From: Juglans regia
Taxonomy: Eukaryota > Streptophyta > Magnoliopsida > Fagales > Juglandaceae
Assembly (NCBI RefSeq): GCF_001411555.2
Contig: NC_049905.1
Coordinates: 12,057,053-12,121,052, forward strand
Length of the DNA stretch: 64,000 nt
Direction: 5' to 3'
The position numbers and the translations under genes were made by a program. Under the pieces are notes generated by a model that made no database searches, was not told where the DNA came from, and saw only the letters and a list, made by a program, of their open reading frames with translations. This document shows, one piece after another, positions 1 through 11,192 of this stretch (position 1 is the stretch's first letter; each line of letters begins with the position of its first letter).

Positions 1-3000
1 GGCAGCTTTTGAAGATGTTAAAACCAGCCAGCACCATGGCCTGGCTGGTGGCTGGAGACTTTAATGAGATCCTTCACCAAAAGGAGAAAGTGGGTGGGGC
101 AAGCAGACCTTACAAACAAATTGAGGATTTCAGGCAAGCTATAGAGTTCTGTGGTCTTAATGATATCCACTCACTGGGGTTGTATTTTGCATGGTCTAAT
201 AACAGATTTGGAAGGGAGTTCACAAAAGAGAAACTGGATAGGGCCCTCGGGAACAAGGAGTGGTTTGACCTTTTCACTCATGGATCGAGTACTGCCTTGG
301 CTGCAATTAAATCTGATCATTCACCCCTTGTCATTGATACATACAGTGTAAGGCAGGAGATAAGGAGGAGAAGAAAGTGTTTTCGATATGAGATGGCTTG
401 GGAACTCAAGGAAGAATGCCAAAAGGTAATAAGTGACGCTTGGAAAAAAGGCTATGGAATAGGCTGTGAGGCCAGCTTAATGAGAAACAAATTGAAAGCT
501 TGCAAACAGGAGCTGCTGGCCTGGAAGCAGAAATCAAAACAGATGGAGGGAAGGGACATCATACAGGGTCTACAAAGAATTGGTTACCTCCAGGATACTG
601 GCACAGGTGATCATGTTGCCACCTTGAGAAGAACACAGGAAGCAAGTGGTGTCCTCAATGACAGAAATGGACTTAAAATGGCGCCAAAGGGCCAAGCAGC
701 ATTGGCTCAAGCTTGGTGACAAGAACACTCACTACTTCCATATGCAAGCAAGTCAAAGAAGGACAACCAATACCATTAAAAGTATTGAGGCATCTCATGG
801 AAGAGCTGTAACTGAGCAGGTAGACATTGGAGGGGTATTCACAGGTTATTTCTCTTCACTTTTTACAACCACAAATCCCTCTAATTTTGATTCATGTTTG
901 CATGCCCTGGAAACCAAACTGGATATGGAGATGAATGAGTGGTTAATGACCCCTTTCACTAGAGAAAATATTACTGAAGCCATTTCCAAGATGAACCCTT
1001 TAGGCTCCCCTGGCCCGGATGGCTTCCCTGCTCAGTTTTATCAAAAACATTGGGAGGTGGTGGGTGAGCAAGTCTGCAATTTTGCCCTCAAAGTCCTGAA
1101 TCAAGGTGGCTCACTAAAAGAGGTTAATGATACTTTTATCTCTCTCATACCCAAGATTAAAAACCCCAAAAGAGTGACTGATTTCAGACCAATTAGCCTG
1201 TGTAATGTTGTCTATAAAATTGTCTCAAAGACTATTGCTAACAGGCTAAAGATCATTCTGCCCAAGCTTATATCTCTCAACCAAAGTGCATTTGTACCCG
1301 GGAGACTTATTTTAGACAACACTATGGTAGCATATGAGATCCTACACTCCATGACATCAAGAATGAAGGGCAAAAGAGGGTTTATGGCCTTAAACTAGAC
1401 ATGAGCAAGGCTTATGATAGGGTGGAATAGGAATTTTGTGGAAGCCATTATGTCCAAGATGGGTTTCCCTATTCATTGGATTGGACTTAGTTCAGACCTG
1501 CCTCAAGTCAATTTCTTACTCAATTCTTGTGAATGGGGAGGCTCAAAAACCATTTTTACCTTCTAGAGGACTTAGGCAAGGGGACCCTTTGTCCCCTTAC
1601 CTCTTCATTTTGTGTGCAGAAGCCCTCACTGCACTTCTAAACAAAGCTGAATTTAGTGGAGTTCTGACTCCAGTCCCTATTGGAAGAGGCCCCATTTCTG
1701 TTAATCACCTTTTCTTTGCTGATGACAGCTTGCTTTTCTGCCAAGCTAAAGCTGAGGAACTTAGGTCCGTGCTCAGTGTATTGGATATTTATGAGAAGGC
1801 CTCGGGACAGGCTCTAAACAAAGACAAGTCATCTATATTTTTCAGTAACAATACTGGCTTGGGAACTCAACAACAAATCTTGGAGCTAGCAGGGGTGAAG
1901 TCTTCTGGCACCTTTGAAAAATACTTGGGGCTTCCTGCATTGATGGGCAAAGCAAAGGTAGCTTCTTTTCACTCTCTAATTGATAGAACATGGAGTAGAG
2001 TTACAAACTGGAAAAACAAGTTCCTCTCGGCAGCTGGGAAAGAAGTGCTGCTCAAAGCTGTCCTACAAGCCATCCCTACCTATGCCATGGGGATGTTTAT
2101 GCTACCAGCCTCTATAACAAACAAGTTAAATCAACTACTCAGGAAGTTCTGGTGGGGATTCAATGAAGACTCTTCCAAAATCCAATGGGTCAATTGGAAA
2201 CAAGTAAGCTACAGCAAAGAATTGGGAGGACTGGGCTTTCGAGACTTGAGGGGTTTTAACTTAGCCTTGTTAGCTAAGCAAGGTTGGAGGATTTTACAAG
2301 ATCCAAATTCTCTGGTGGGAAAGATTCTCAAGCAGAAGTATTTTAAATCAGAGGGGTTGCTGGAAGCTCAGCTGGGGACAGGTCCATCATTTGCCTGGAG
2401 AGGTATCCATGCTGGTCTAAGGCTGTTGAAAGAAGGGCTTGTATGGAGGGTAGGGAATGGCAAACAAGTGAAGATCTGGACTGATAAATGGATACCCTTT
2501 ACCCCCCCATATAGAATTCAATCTACCCAAGAAGTGGACTGCTGGTGTGAGTATGTTTATGACCTTATAGACCCCCATCTGCAGCAGTGGAACAAACCTA
2601 TTCTCCATGAGATGTTTTCCCAGAAGGAAGTGGCTGACATCACAGCCATCCCAATTAGTTTGGGGGGAAGAGAGGATAAGCTTGTATGGCAGTTTACACC
2701 AAATGGAATTTATACAGTTAAAAGTGGATATCACCTCAATATTGAATTGGAAGGTGAACTAGAAGGGGAGACCTCAGGCAAAGCTAAGGAAAAACAAGCT
2801 TGGAAATACATATGGACGCTAAGAGTACCTCCTGCTACCAAGATGTTCCTATGGAGAGCTTGCAAAGAAGCCATTCCTACACTAGCTAATTTGAAGAGAA
2901 GGAAAGTGGTTGAAAACAGTTTATGTCCAGTTTGTAAGCAGGAGCAAGAAACCTCGGGTCATGTTTTATGGGGATGTATTGCTGCCAAAGATGTATGGGG

Positions 3001-3836
3001 CCAGGGAATGAGGAAAGTGCAAAAGTTATCTCTTCAAAGTGATCTGATTTTTGAAATTTGGTCAAGACTGGTAGAGATACTCAGCCTTGAGGAACTAGAG
3101 GAGGTGGTAGCAACTATGAAGGGACTATGGTCCAGAAGGAACAACACCTACCATGGTAAGGAGTGCGAACACCCAACGGCTCTTCATCAACAGGCCAAGA
3201 CAGATCTTGCAGTCTACCAGGAAGCTATTACAGAGGATAGAGCAGTTAAGTTTAATGCTCGTGCAGGGGTGCCAAAATGGAAAAAACCTGAGGTGGGTTC
3301 CTTAAAGGTGAACTGGGATGCGGCTGTCAACTTAGAGGAAGGGAGAATTGGAATTGGAGTGCTCATTAGAGATCATGATGGACTGGTCATGGGAAGCTTA
3401 CGGGCAAGTAGAAACCCCTTTTGATGCGGAAGCTTATGGCCTACTTCTAGCAGCTGTTTTCTGCAAAGAAATTGGACTAACACATGTCTGTCTAGAGGGG
3501 GACTCTAAGCAAGTGGTGGATTTATTGCAAAACTGCGCCAGGAACTGGAGTTTGGGAGGCTGTCTTGTGGAAGATGCACGGGAGATACTCAACTTGTATG
3601 CAGTATGGTCTGTGACTCATGTATATCGAGAGGCCAATATGGCATCACATCTCCTAGCCAACAATGCACTGGAAGCCACAGAGGATACCTATGATCTTGA
3701 AACTTGTCCTTCATGTATCTTTCCTATAGTCTCTAAGGAAATGTTGTAATTGTTATCTCCTGGTTTTAGCTTGAGTTGATGTAAGTCATTCTAATGATTA
3801 ATGAGATCAGTCCTATTATCAAAAAAAATAAAAAAG
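1..3836 (+). mobile_element. LINE (L1-type) retrotransposon, 5' end cut by window
   Basis: Non-LTR retrotransposon body entering from the left edge. It holds ORF2 endonuclease, reverse transcriptase, zinc-finger and RNase H segments in the usual plant L1 order. A short 3' UTR follows and ends in an A-rich tail at 3821-3835. The 5' part (ORF1 and the start of the endonuclease) lies outside the window, so the target-site duplication cannot be checked. A second member of the same family lies at 62038-64000 on the other strand, and its 3' UTR shares the TGAGATCAGT word just before the tail. Confidence 0.93.
9..3749 (+). pseudogene. LINE ORF2 (endonuclease-RT-zf-RVT-RNase H), frameshifted
   Basis: Remnant of the L1 replication protein, which nicks the target and reverse-transcribes the element RNA. 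In order: endonuclease C-terminal half with GDFNEI near 50 and SDHSPL near 310; reverse transcriptase with an A-site KAYDRV near 1410 and the catalytic FADDSLLF near 1720; a zf-RVT cysteine cluster (CPVCK...H..WGC) near 2920-2980; and an RNase H domain at 3300-3740. The frame changes near 640, 1385-1435 and 3400-3425, and in-frame stops occur near 1398 and 1430. The protein therefore cannot be made in one piece. The catalytic aspartates are still encoded. The start is missing because of the window edge. Confidence 0.93.
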
Positions 3837-4819
3837 ACCCTTGAGAGAAAGGTACGCATAAATTAAGCCCAAATAGTGTAGTTTGTACCATTCAAAATAA
3901 TGGGAATTGGACATGAAATAAAATTTTGAGTCATTGCTAGAGATATTATGAAAACATGACTAGAAATATGAAATCAGGGCAAACATTTGAGTAGAAGAGT
4001 CAACGGTCAAAAGTCGATGATCAATGGTGCTGATGGAGGTCATGTGGATGCTTAGGTGATAGAGGGACATGTGCACATGGGTGAAGCAGAGGGTCACTAT
4101 TGTTGCAACTAATCTGTATACCGTTCTAGTCATTCAGGACACCTATATGGACCATTCTCAACTCATGATCTATTTGTTCAAATATATAAATTAATCACGT
4201 CGGATCTAGATTCAAACATTCAAAAACAAATATCCAACCCCATCAATAACGCTGTGACACCTATATTGACCAATGCAAGCAGGCAGGACAGAACATATAT
4301 ATATATATTGTGGAACCATCGTAGTCAGAAAAGAATTAAAATACTAATATTTTTTCATCATTTTGGGACCCAATCCAATAATGTGTACGGGGTGTCAAAA
4401 AATAGACTTTCAATCAGATATTTCCTGGACAAAATCCTCATTTTCTTGCTAAAACTGTAACAAAAACTCTAGTTGTCTAATTGGCCGATTGAATCATGCA
4501 GTCATGGTTCTGTCACTGGTTACATATGGGGTCGAGCCATTTTGACTGGAATGCTGGGTAGTGACTGGAGTGCCGTCAATACAAATGAGCTAACCAACTT
4601 CAAATTATCGCGATAACCCGCAATTCATTGATGGAAAATCTCGATTCAATTACTGTGCTATTGCAGAATTATCCACCTTGCACGTGCCTGGCCTCTACGT
4701 ACCTATTTAAATATTATAGTAACGAGAAAACCACTTTATAAAGAATAAAATACTCGATTCAAGATTAGAAATGGAATATGCTATTAAATTTTAATTATTG
4801 AACATCATGGCCCCATGAA
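3837..4819. other. Intergenic, nothing recognisable
   Basis: AT-rich sequence between the LINE tail and the SDR gene. It contains a short ATATAT run near 4294-4306. No coding homology, terminal repeats or RNA gene is visible. Confidence 0.6.
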
Positions 4820-4825
4820 TTTATT
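4820..4825 (-). terminator. Candidate poly(A) signal of SDR gene
   Basis: AATAAA on the minus strand, about 130 nt downstream of the SDR stop codon, a normal distance for a plant near-upstream element. The motif is common in AT-rich DNA, so this is only a plausible assignment. Confidence 0.4.
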
Positions 4826-4952
4826 ATAACTTCATGGGAAATTATTTAGATCACAACATACAAACATTACGATTGAGACCCGTAGGTACGCTTAAAACAT
4901 GCATACATATATATATATGCTTGGAAAAAAGATGACCATAATGTTTTTGTTG

Positions 4953-5936
4953 TTAGGTGAAGAACTTTTGTATGGTCTGTGTAAAAGCTACATTGGTTGC
5001 GCTATAACCCCCATCCACGACTAGGTTGAGCCCACTCACGTACTTAGACTCCTCGCTTGCCAAGAACAACGCTGCCTCTGCCAAATCTCCTGCTTCCAAA
5101 ACTGGCCCTTTCAAATTTGCCGCGGAGGATAAAATCTCTTCCGCCTTTTCCTTCTTGTCTATTCCCATCCCTTTTAGAAATATAGGGGTGGCCGCACCAT
5201 ATGGTGATATGCAATTGACTCTAATTCCGTACTGACCCAACTCAACACATAAATTCTTTGTTAGTCCCACAACGGCATGCTTGGACGCCGTGTAGCTGTG
5301 TGAGGCCAATCCATGTGACTGACTTGCACAGCTTGAGGTGAAAAGAATGGTGCCCCTTTTCGCTGGAATCATTACTTTGGCCGCGTGTTTTGCCCCCAGA
5401 AATGACCCCAAGACATTCACGTCAAAAACACTCTTGTAATCCTTCTCCTCGTGGTCTAAGATGGATGCTTTGTTTTGGCCAGTACAGCCTGCATTGTTGA
5501 ACATTATGTCGAGTTTTCCATGCTTCGACACCGCAGTATTGACAGCATTCTGGACATCAGACTCGCTAGTGACATCGCAGTGGACGTAGGAAATGGCACC
5601 ATTGATGCTTTTGTCTTGGGAAACTGAGAAACCAAGCTCGTCTTGGACGTCAGCAATGATGACCTTAGCACCATGTTTAGCGAATAGTCTTGCCGTACTC
5701 TCGCCAATGCCACTCGCACCTCCGGTTATCAAAGCAACCTTGCCTGCTAATCTGCATATTCCAAATTCTATTACGGGAGATTTCGAAATATCACAACGAA
5801 TGATATAAACTATGGAGAGAAAAAGAATAATTATATAAAAGCTAGGAAATTAACTCAAATATATAGGTACCAAAAGCTTTGCTTTTTATTATTACCTCTT
5901 AGCAATGGGAGCTAGCAAGGACGATGCGCCGTTCAT
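4953..5936 (-). CDS. Short-chain dehydrogenase/reductase (secoisolariciresinol dehydrogenase-like, SDR110C type)
   Basis: NAD(P)-dependent oxidoreductase of the plant SDR family that includes secoisolariciresinol, xanthoxin and momilactone A synthase-type dehydrogenases; the substrate cannot be read from sequence. Two exons: 5896-5936 and 4953-5751, with a 144-bp intron bounded by GT...AG (donor after AAGAG, acceptor ATGCAG). Together they give 279 residues, the usual length. The start MNGASSLLAPIAKR is chosen because it precedes a clean splice into the Rossmann motif TGGASGIG (23-30). Also visible: Asp48 after beta-2, suggesting NAD preference; NNAG (99-102); Asn126; Ser154; YTASK with Tyr167 and Lys171; and the C-terminal VVDGGYS typical of the group. 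No frameshift or stop is seen, so it is probably functional. No signal peptide is evident, so likely cytosolic. It is the only cellular gene seen here, and a decayed copia fragment begins about 300 bp upstream. Confidence 0.93.
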
Positions 5937-6024
5937 GATATCGATATTTGTTATTGGTTGTGTTGTCGTGGGGAGTGCTTGCTAATTCGATGTGAGGATA
6001 TGATCTTGTGATGATCTGGTGATG

Positions 6025-6032
6025 TTTTATAA
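6025..6032 (-). promoter_or_regulatory. Candidate TATA box of SDR gene
   Basis: TTATAAAA on the minus strand, 89 bp upstream of the chosen ATG. This would give a 5' UTR of roughly 55-60 nt. Position and match are good, but there is no transcript evidence. Confidence 0.55.
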
Positions 6033-6239
6033 GGAGAGAACTCAATTGTAGCGGTTCGGAAACGTTACCTATATCCTGTGTGAATCCCTATAAAAGTATT
6101 GTTGCATGACATCAAGCGTTTGAATTAGAAGTATTCTATTTGATTTTGTTTTTATTAATTCAAATATAGAAGTCAAACTCTAGACGTCAAGAATCAAAAA
6201 AGGAAACTAGAACAATTTAATAGCTCGCAATTTCTTAAA

Positions 6240-7332
6240 TTGAACAATGTTTCCTAGGCTTGAATTGTATTCGAGAAGGCCAGACTCATTCCAACAAGAT
6301 ACTTTTTTTTTTTTTTTGAGTAAACAGGTGTCAACCTTCATTAAGAGAGGACTTACAAAGTTGATTTGAAAAACAAATCAATTACAAACGTTACTAACTC
6401 CCCAATACACTTTCGTGACTGACATGGTCTAGTCCAGACAGTAAATCTCTAAAGACCTAAATCTTCAGAGAGAATACCTTCTCTGTCCAGGACAGAGATT
6501 ACAAAGTCCCATACCCTGACTAAGCAGGGTAGGGTATCCCAAACCCCAACAACTCCGTCAACGCGGAGGGGGGACTAATACTCCATTCGGACCAAAATCC
6601 GAAGGTACTAATTTTTTGGATTTTTATTTATCCTAGAGACTACATTACACAAAGAAAACTACAAAGAAAAAACACTGCAACAAAACAGAACACAGGAGCT
6701 GCTGTGGCGCGTGCAGTGCACGCGCCACTCTGGGGGGGAACCGCCAGTCGACCTTGGAGGTCTCGGACTCACAGACTCCAGAAACGCCGCACGTGGTGTT
6801 GGCGGAGGGCTCCCGGGTGGTGCGTGGAGGCCACGCGTCGACCGACGCCGTAACTTCGAGCCGCGCGTGCGGGCTACTCGCCGCTCCGTTCGGTGCCGTA
6901 TTCGGTGGTCTTTAAGATCGGCGGCAGGGCATTACCATGGCGGGGCGCGTGCTGGCTTGTGGCGGCGGGAAGACCTAGATCGGCGGTTCACACTTATTTC
7001 TCCTGAAAAAACACAAAAACACAAAACAAAAACTACAAAGAAGATAAGGGAAGGAGGAGGAGGAGGAGGAAGGGAGGGGAAGGGAGCCGAAGCTCCCACC
7101 CCTCACGCCGGATCTATGACCGAGTTCTTTTTTTTCGGCAAATCGAGAGAGAGCGCAGAGGGAGGAAGAGAGCCCATTCCAACAAGATACTTAAATATAC
7201 AAAAACACAAGAAAAATTATATCCTTGCCAAATATTACATCAAGACTGATCTTTTCGAGTATCCAACAAAATAGCTGATAATTGTTCTTAGGCCTATAGG
7301 GCCTAGCCTCAGCAGAAAAATTCCAGACATGA
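6240..7332 (-). pseudogene. Ty1/copia fragment, integrase 3' part (left piece)
   Basis: Minus-strand remnant that continues the copia fragment at 27113-28700. At 7193-7332 it reads as the copia integrase-to-RT linker: HVW...AEARPYRPK, followed by a degraded FxGYS-like segment. This is the expected continuation of the sequence broken at 27113. It is interrupted by the retroposon at 6305-7174; a short degraded piece at about 6240-6304 probably belongs too. No RT domain is seen, so the element was truncated here, just upstream of the SDR promoter. Confidence 0.65.
6305..7174 (-). mobile_element. Poly(A) retroposon with 18-bp target duplication
   Basis: About 870 bp flanked by a perfect 18-bp direct repeat (CATTCCAACAAGATACTT at 6287-6304 and 7175-7192). 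A 15-nt T run at 6303-6317 is the poly(A) tail on the minus strand. The 5' half (minus strand) is GC- and CT-rich; the 3' part near the tail is AT-richer. No long reading frame with recognisable RT is present. This fits LINE-machinery insertion of either an internally deleted LINE (5' UTR joined to 3' end) or a non-autonomous retroposon. No tRNA-like A/B boxes are evident, which argues against a classic SINE. Confidence 0.8.
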
Positions 7333-8446
7333 TGTGATGCCCCCAATTCCCACTTGGGATTGGATGGTGACTAAAACATCGGGACATATAACTCAAGGCT
7401 ACATACCCCTGTAAATAACAGTTAAGATTTAATGCACTATAATATTCTAGCAGTATGCAATAAATCGCAACGAAAATTCATGTAAATCTAAGTAAAATTT
7501 AAAGCAAATTTGTAAAATACTTGGGTAGTGCTAGTGTGCCGCCAAACTTTGACTGTTGGGTGTGCCCAATAGTACAAATTTCACATTTTATTTTTTTCTT
7601 TACCTTTTTTTAACATATTTAAATATTTTTAAAAAATAAAAAAACACTCAAATACACTAATAGTCACTTCCTTAATCAGTAGGTAAAAGAAAATAAATAA
7701 ATAAATAAATGCATGAGCGGTCAAAATGAGGTGGCATAATAGCATTACTAAAACTAATTATCCCAAAAGATTTCATTTTGTTCAAAGTACTTCAAAATAA
7801 ACAGTGTTTTGAAATCTCCCAAAACAAGAGGGATCTCCAAAAATAAATCATAAACCCCTTTTTCTTTTCTTGTTTTCATTTGACTAAAATCTTTCGAGGT
7901 TCTTCTCAAAACCCTACAAGGTCTTCTCTATTTTGCCTTGTCCTTGTTAAGTATCCTCCTTAGCTCTTCAAAAAGTTGTAGCATTTCTATAATGAAATGG
8001 TCTGCAGCTTCAAGTCTCTCCACTATGGCTAGCTCCGACGAGCTCTCAGGGCTCTTCGGGGCCTCCTTGACTATCCGAGGTGCTAGCCTCTTGTGCTTCC
8101 CCCATGTTCGGTCTCTTGTCCTGTACCAACTTCTACCATTCCAGATTGGGAATGGTAATGGAAATTATCACGGTGAGATTTCGAGAAATCTCTATAAGGA
8201 AACAAACAACATACAATAGATAACATAGGCATATAAAGGCAAACCATGAAATGAATGCATAGGCATATACTTGACACAAAAAGTTGGCTTATGCAACTTA
8301 GCTTTTAAATAAAACATATTTACCATCTTTGCACATCGAACAAAATGCATGTAAGATATCGTTAACTCATTGCCTTGTTCACTTCTTGTAGCATATAGTT
8401 GGGAACCTCACAGCTCCCCTGTGCACTGATGGTTCCCCACTCGACC

Positions 8447-11192
8447 TGTAACACCCCGACCCCGAGGGTCCGGAGAGTTAACTCATAAAACCTGATAATC
8501 AACTCTAACAAGGCTAGAGTACTTCCAAATTCAAGAATTTATCCATTTTCCCAAACCTCAAATCGACGTATATACTTCAATTAAATAAATCAAATAAACT
8601 CATCTATCCAATATTCAATCCAACAACCCAAATAAAATCAACTCTTCTTCATGTCTCAAATAACAACTAGAAATAATATAACATTAACATAAGTATCCAT
8701 AAACCGTCTAAATCCATTGAAGCAAACTTAAGAAAAATAATTAACCTCCAACACCAACACTAATATCATGAGATACCCAACAACAAAACAATGCTAATCT
8801 TCTCCATAGACTCTAATACTGATCTTCAGCTGAGCCATCGATGTCATCTGAAATATTATGAAGATTAACGGGGTGAGTTATCAACAACTCAGTAAGCAGA
8901 GAGCATATACTAGCATGTAAACATGAGCATTTATAACATTTGATAAGCCGAACAGAACATTTACTTTCAGAATGAAGAAACAAAACTTGTACAAAAACAT
9001 TAGAGCGAAATTTTCAGAAAAATGAACTTATTCCAAAAAGAACTTCCGTTGACATTTCTAAACTGAAACATTATAATCTTATCTTCATTTAATATCACAT
9101 CGGGACAATACCATGTTTAACCCCCGTGGTAGGGTTATAAACCACCATTATACCCGTGGTTGGGCCATATTCCATGTTTCACCCCCGTAGTAGGGTTATA
9201 AACCACCATTATACCCGTGGCTGGGCCATTTTCCATGTTTCACCCCCGTGGTAGGGTTATAAACCACCATTATACCCGTGGCTGGGCCGTATACCATGTT
9301 TCACCCCCGTGGTAGGGTTATAAACCACCATTATACCCGTGGCTGGGCCTTAACAGAAACAGAACGGATTTCATCGAAAATCCGATTACAATCATATACA
9401 GAATCAGAACTTCATGCCAAGATTTTCAGATGACACATCATATCAAAACAAAACACTGAAAAGCTTCAGATAATTTCACATGTTGGAGATAAACATAAAC
9501 AAAATATCCTCATTTGTTCATAACAAAACTTCCAGATTTTCATATTCGCTCTTTTACATAGTTCAGAAATAAAGTACACAAAACTAGCTCATGTCTACAC
9601 CAGTCATGACAGAAAAATACTTTCTCTTATATTGAATTTATGCATATGCAGAATAAACATCTGAGGTTGTTTTCAGCTCATTTCTTTTCAAAAACAAACA
9701 CGTTTATTTTCAAAGTCAACCTCATTTTATTTCTTTTATGCAAAACTAGTATATGAACCCCGCTTACCTGGACTTCTTAGCTTTTCAGAAATTTCTTCAA
9801 AAAAATGTTGAGTCGACTAATAATCGTCACCTATAAAAAATAATCACACAATTTCCGTAAGTTTTCAACCAATTACGGATTTCCATATTTAAGCCTAAGC
9901 TTCTAAAATAATCTATTTTAATTTCTCAAAACTTAAAAATCCTCATAATCCCAAAGTATATCATTACTTCATAAAATCACCAATATCCACCACAACCCAC
10001 GTCATACACAAAACACCAATATTTAAACCCGAACAGCCAACAAATCTCATAGTCTAAACCAATCATACTAACAACTCCATCACCCAATCCAATCAACCCC
10101 GTTACTCCTCGGACTCAGTCCGGCAAAACCAACCAGCAATTAAAATACAGTGTAATGTGCTAGTGCAAAAATACATTAAATTCACGAGAATTCTTTGAAA
10201 AAAATACTTACATTGCTATATAATGATTTCCGAAGGATCACGAAACTGAAAAAGGCGACGTCTGAGCAACACCACAGTGTAAAATACACTGTGGCCGTGG
10301 GTCACAAATACCCACTTTTCAACGGAGACAAACGAAGACCCCAAAATGATAGGGTAGGGCCTAGAGAGGTCGGTGAAGCCAATGGTGGTGGTGGTTTGCC
10401 GTGGAAGACGGCGCACATGGTGGTTTAAGGCCAAAAGTATACAAATCGGAAATGGACTTGGTGGGGCTTCACCGGTGACGGATCGGAGCCGGGGTTGGGT
10501 CCAAAGGATTGCCAAGAGGTTGGGGATGAAGTGGTAGGAAGATGGTGGCCGGTGGTGGAACGACGGCGGCGCAGCGGCGGAAAGAGTGCCGCGGCTTCGT
10601 GGGTCTCATGGTGGCTAACGGCGGCACAAGGGAGGCTAAAAATGGAGGGGTAGCTTCGTCGGCGGCAGGGGAAGCGGAGGGGCTGGGAGGTGTCGACCAC
10701 CGCCGGCGGACGACGGTGCTGGGAGGGAGAGAAGGAAACGGGCGGAGGAGAGGAGAGAGAGAGATCGCGCGGGAGAGAAGAAACCAAGGAAAATAAGGAG
10801 AAAAGAAAAAAGAGAAAAAGAAAAGGAGAGGAAAGAAAAAGAGGGGAAAAAAAATGAGGTCCAAACCTCATAACTTGGGTCACGAAAATGATCCAACGGA
10901 AACGATTTTAAAACCACAAATTAAATAAAATAATTTAAACGTAATGGTAAAGTCAAATTGAAATAATTAAATCACCCAGTGATTAATTTAAATATTATAA
11001 GCAATTTAAATGCATAACAATAAATAAATATCAAGAAAGCACACAATAAAATAATTTTCACCAAATTAACAAATTAAAATCATAGAAATAAACTCACTAA
11101 AAATCCAACCAATTTTAAAATAAGTGGATAAATTTTTGAATAAATAATAAAAATCCTTCAGTAAAAATTACACTAAAATACGGGGTGTTACA
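8447..11192. mobile_element. Solo LTR B (2746 bp) inside LTR A
   Basis: Ends are the inverted TGTAACACCCCG and CGGGGTGTTACA, flanked by perfect CGACC duplications (8442-8446, 11193-11197). It contains a block with GAGTTATCAACAACTCAGTA (8876-8930) shared with the other large LTRs in the window, a 61-bp tandem repeat, and a GC-rich stretch at 10500-10800. The 5-bp duplication plus TG/CA ends fit an LTR rather than a cut-and-paste transposon. The open frames in the GC-rich part are low-complexity and probably not genes. Confidence 0.82.
9111..9349. repeat. 61-bp tandem repeat, about 3.9 copies
   Basis: Units start at 9111, 9172, 9233 and 9294 with CCATGTTT(A/C)ACCCCCGTGG and end near GGCTGGGCC. 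They differ by only a few bases. The same unit occurs about three times in the solo LTR at 55936-58315. Confidence 0.93.

Noticed and set aside
9111..9349. CRISPR-like repeat array
   Set aside because: Units are contiguous 61-bp tandem repeats without unique spacers, in plant DNA.
10425..10883. Overlapping open frames on both strands in the GC-rich part of solo LTR B
   Set aside because: Low-complexity Ser/Pro/Leu- or Gly/Arg-rich translations in several frames at once, as expected from a GC- and CT-rich LTR segment. No domain is recognisable.
8447..11192. Interpretation as a DNA transposon because of 12-bp inverted ends
   Set aside because: The 5-bp target duplication, TG...CA ends and shared LTR-like structure fit an LTR better. 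LTRs of this kind often have extended inverted ends.
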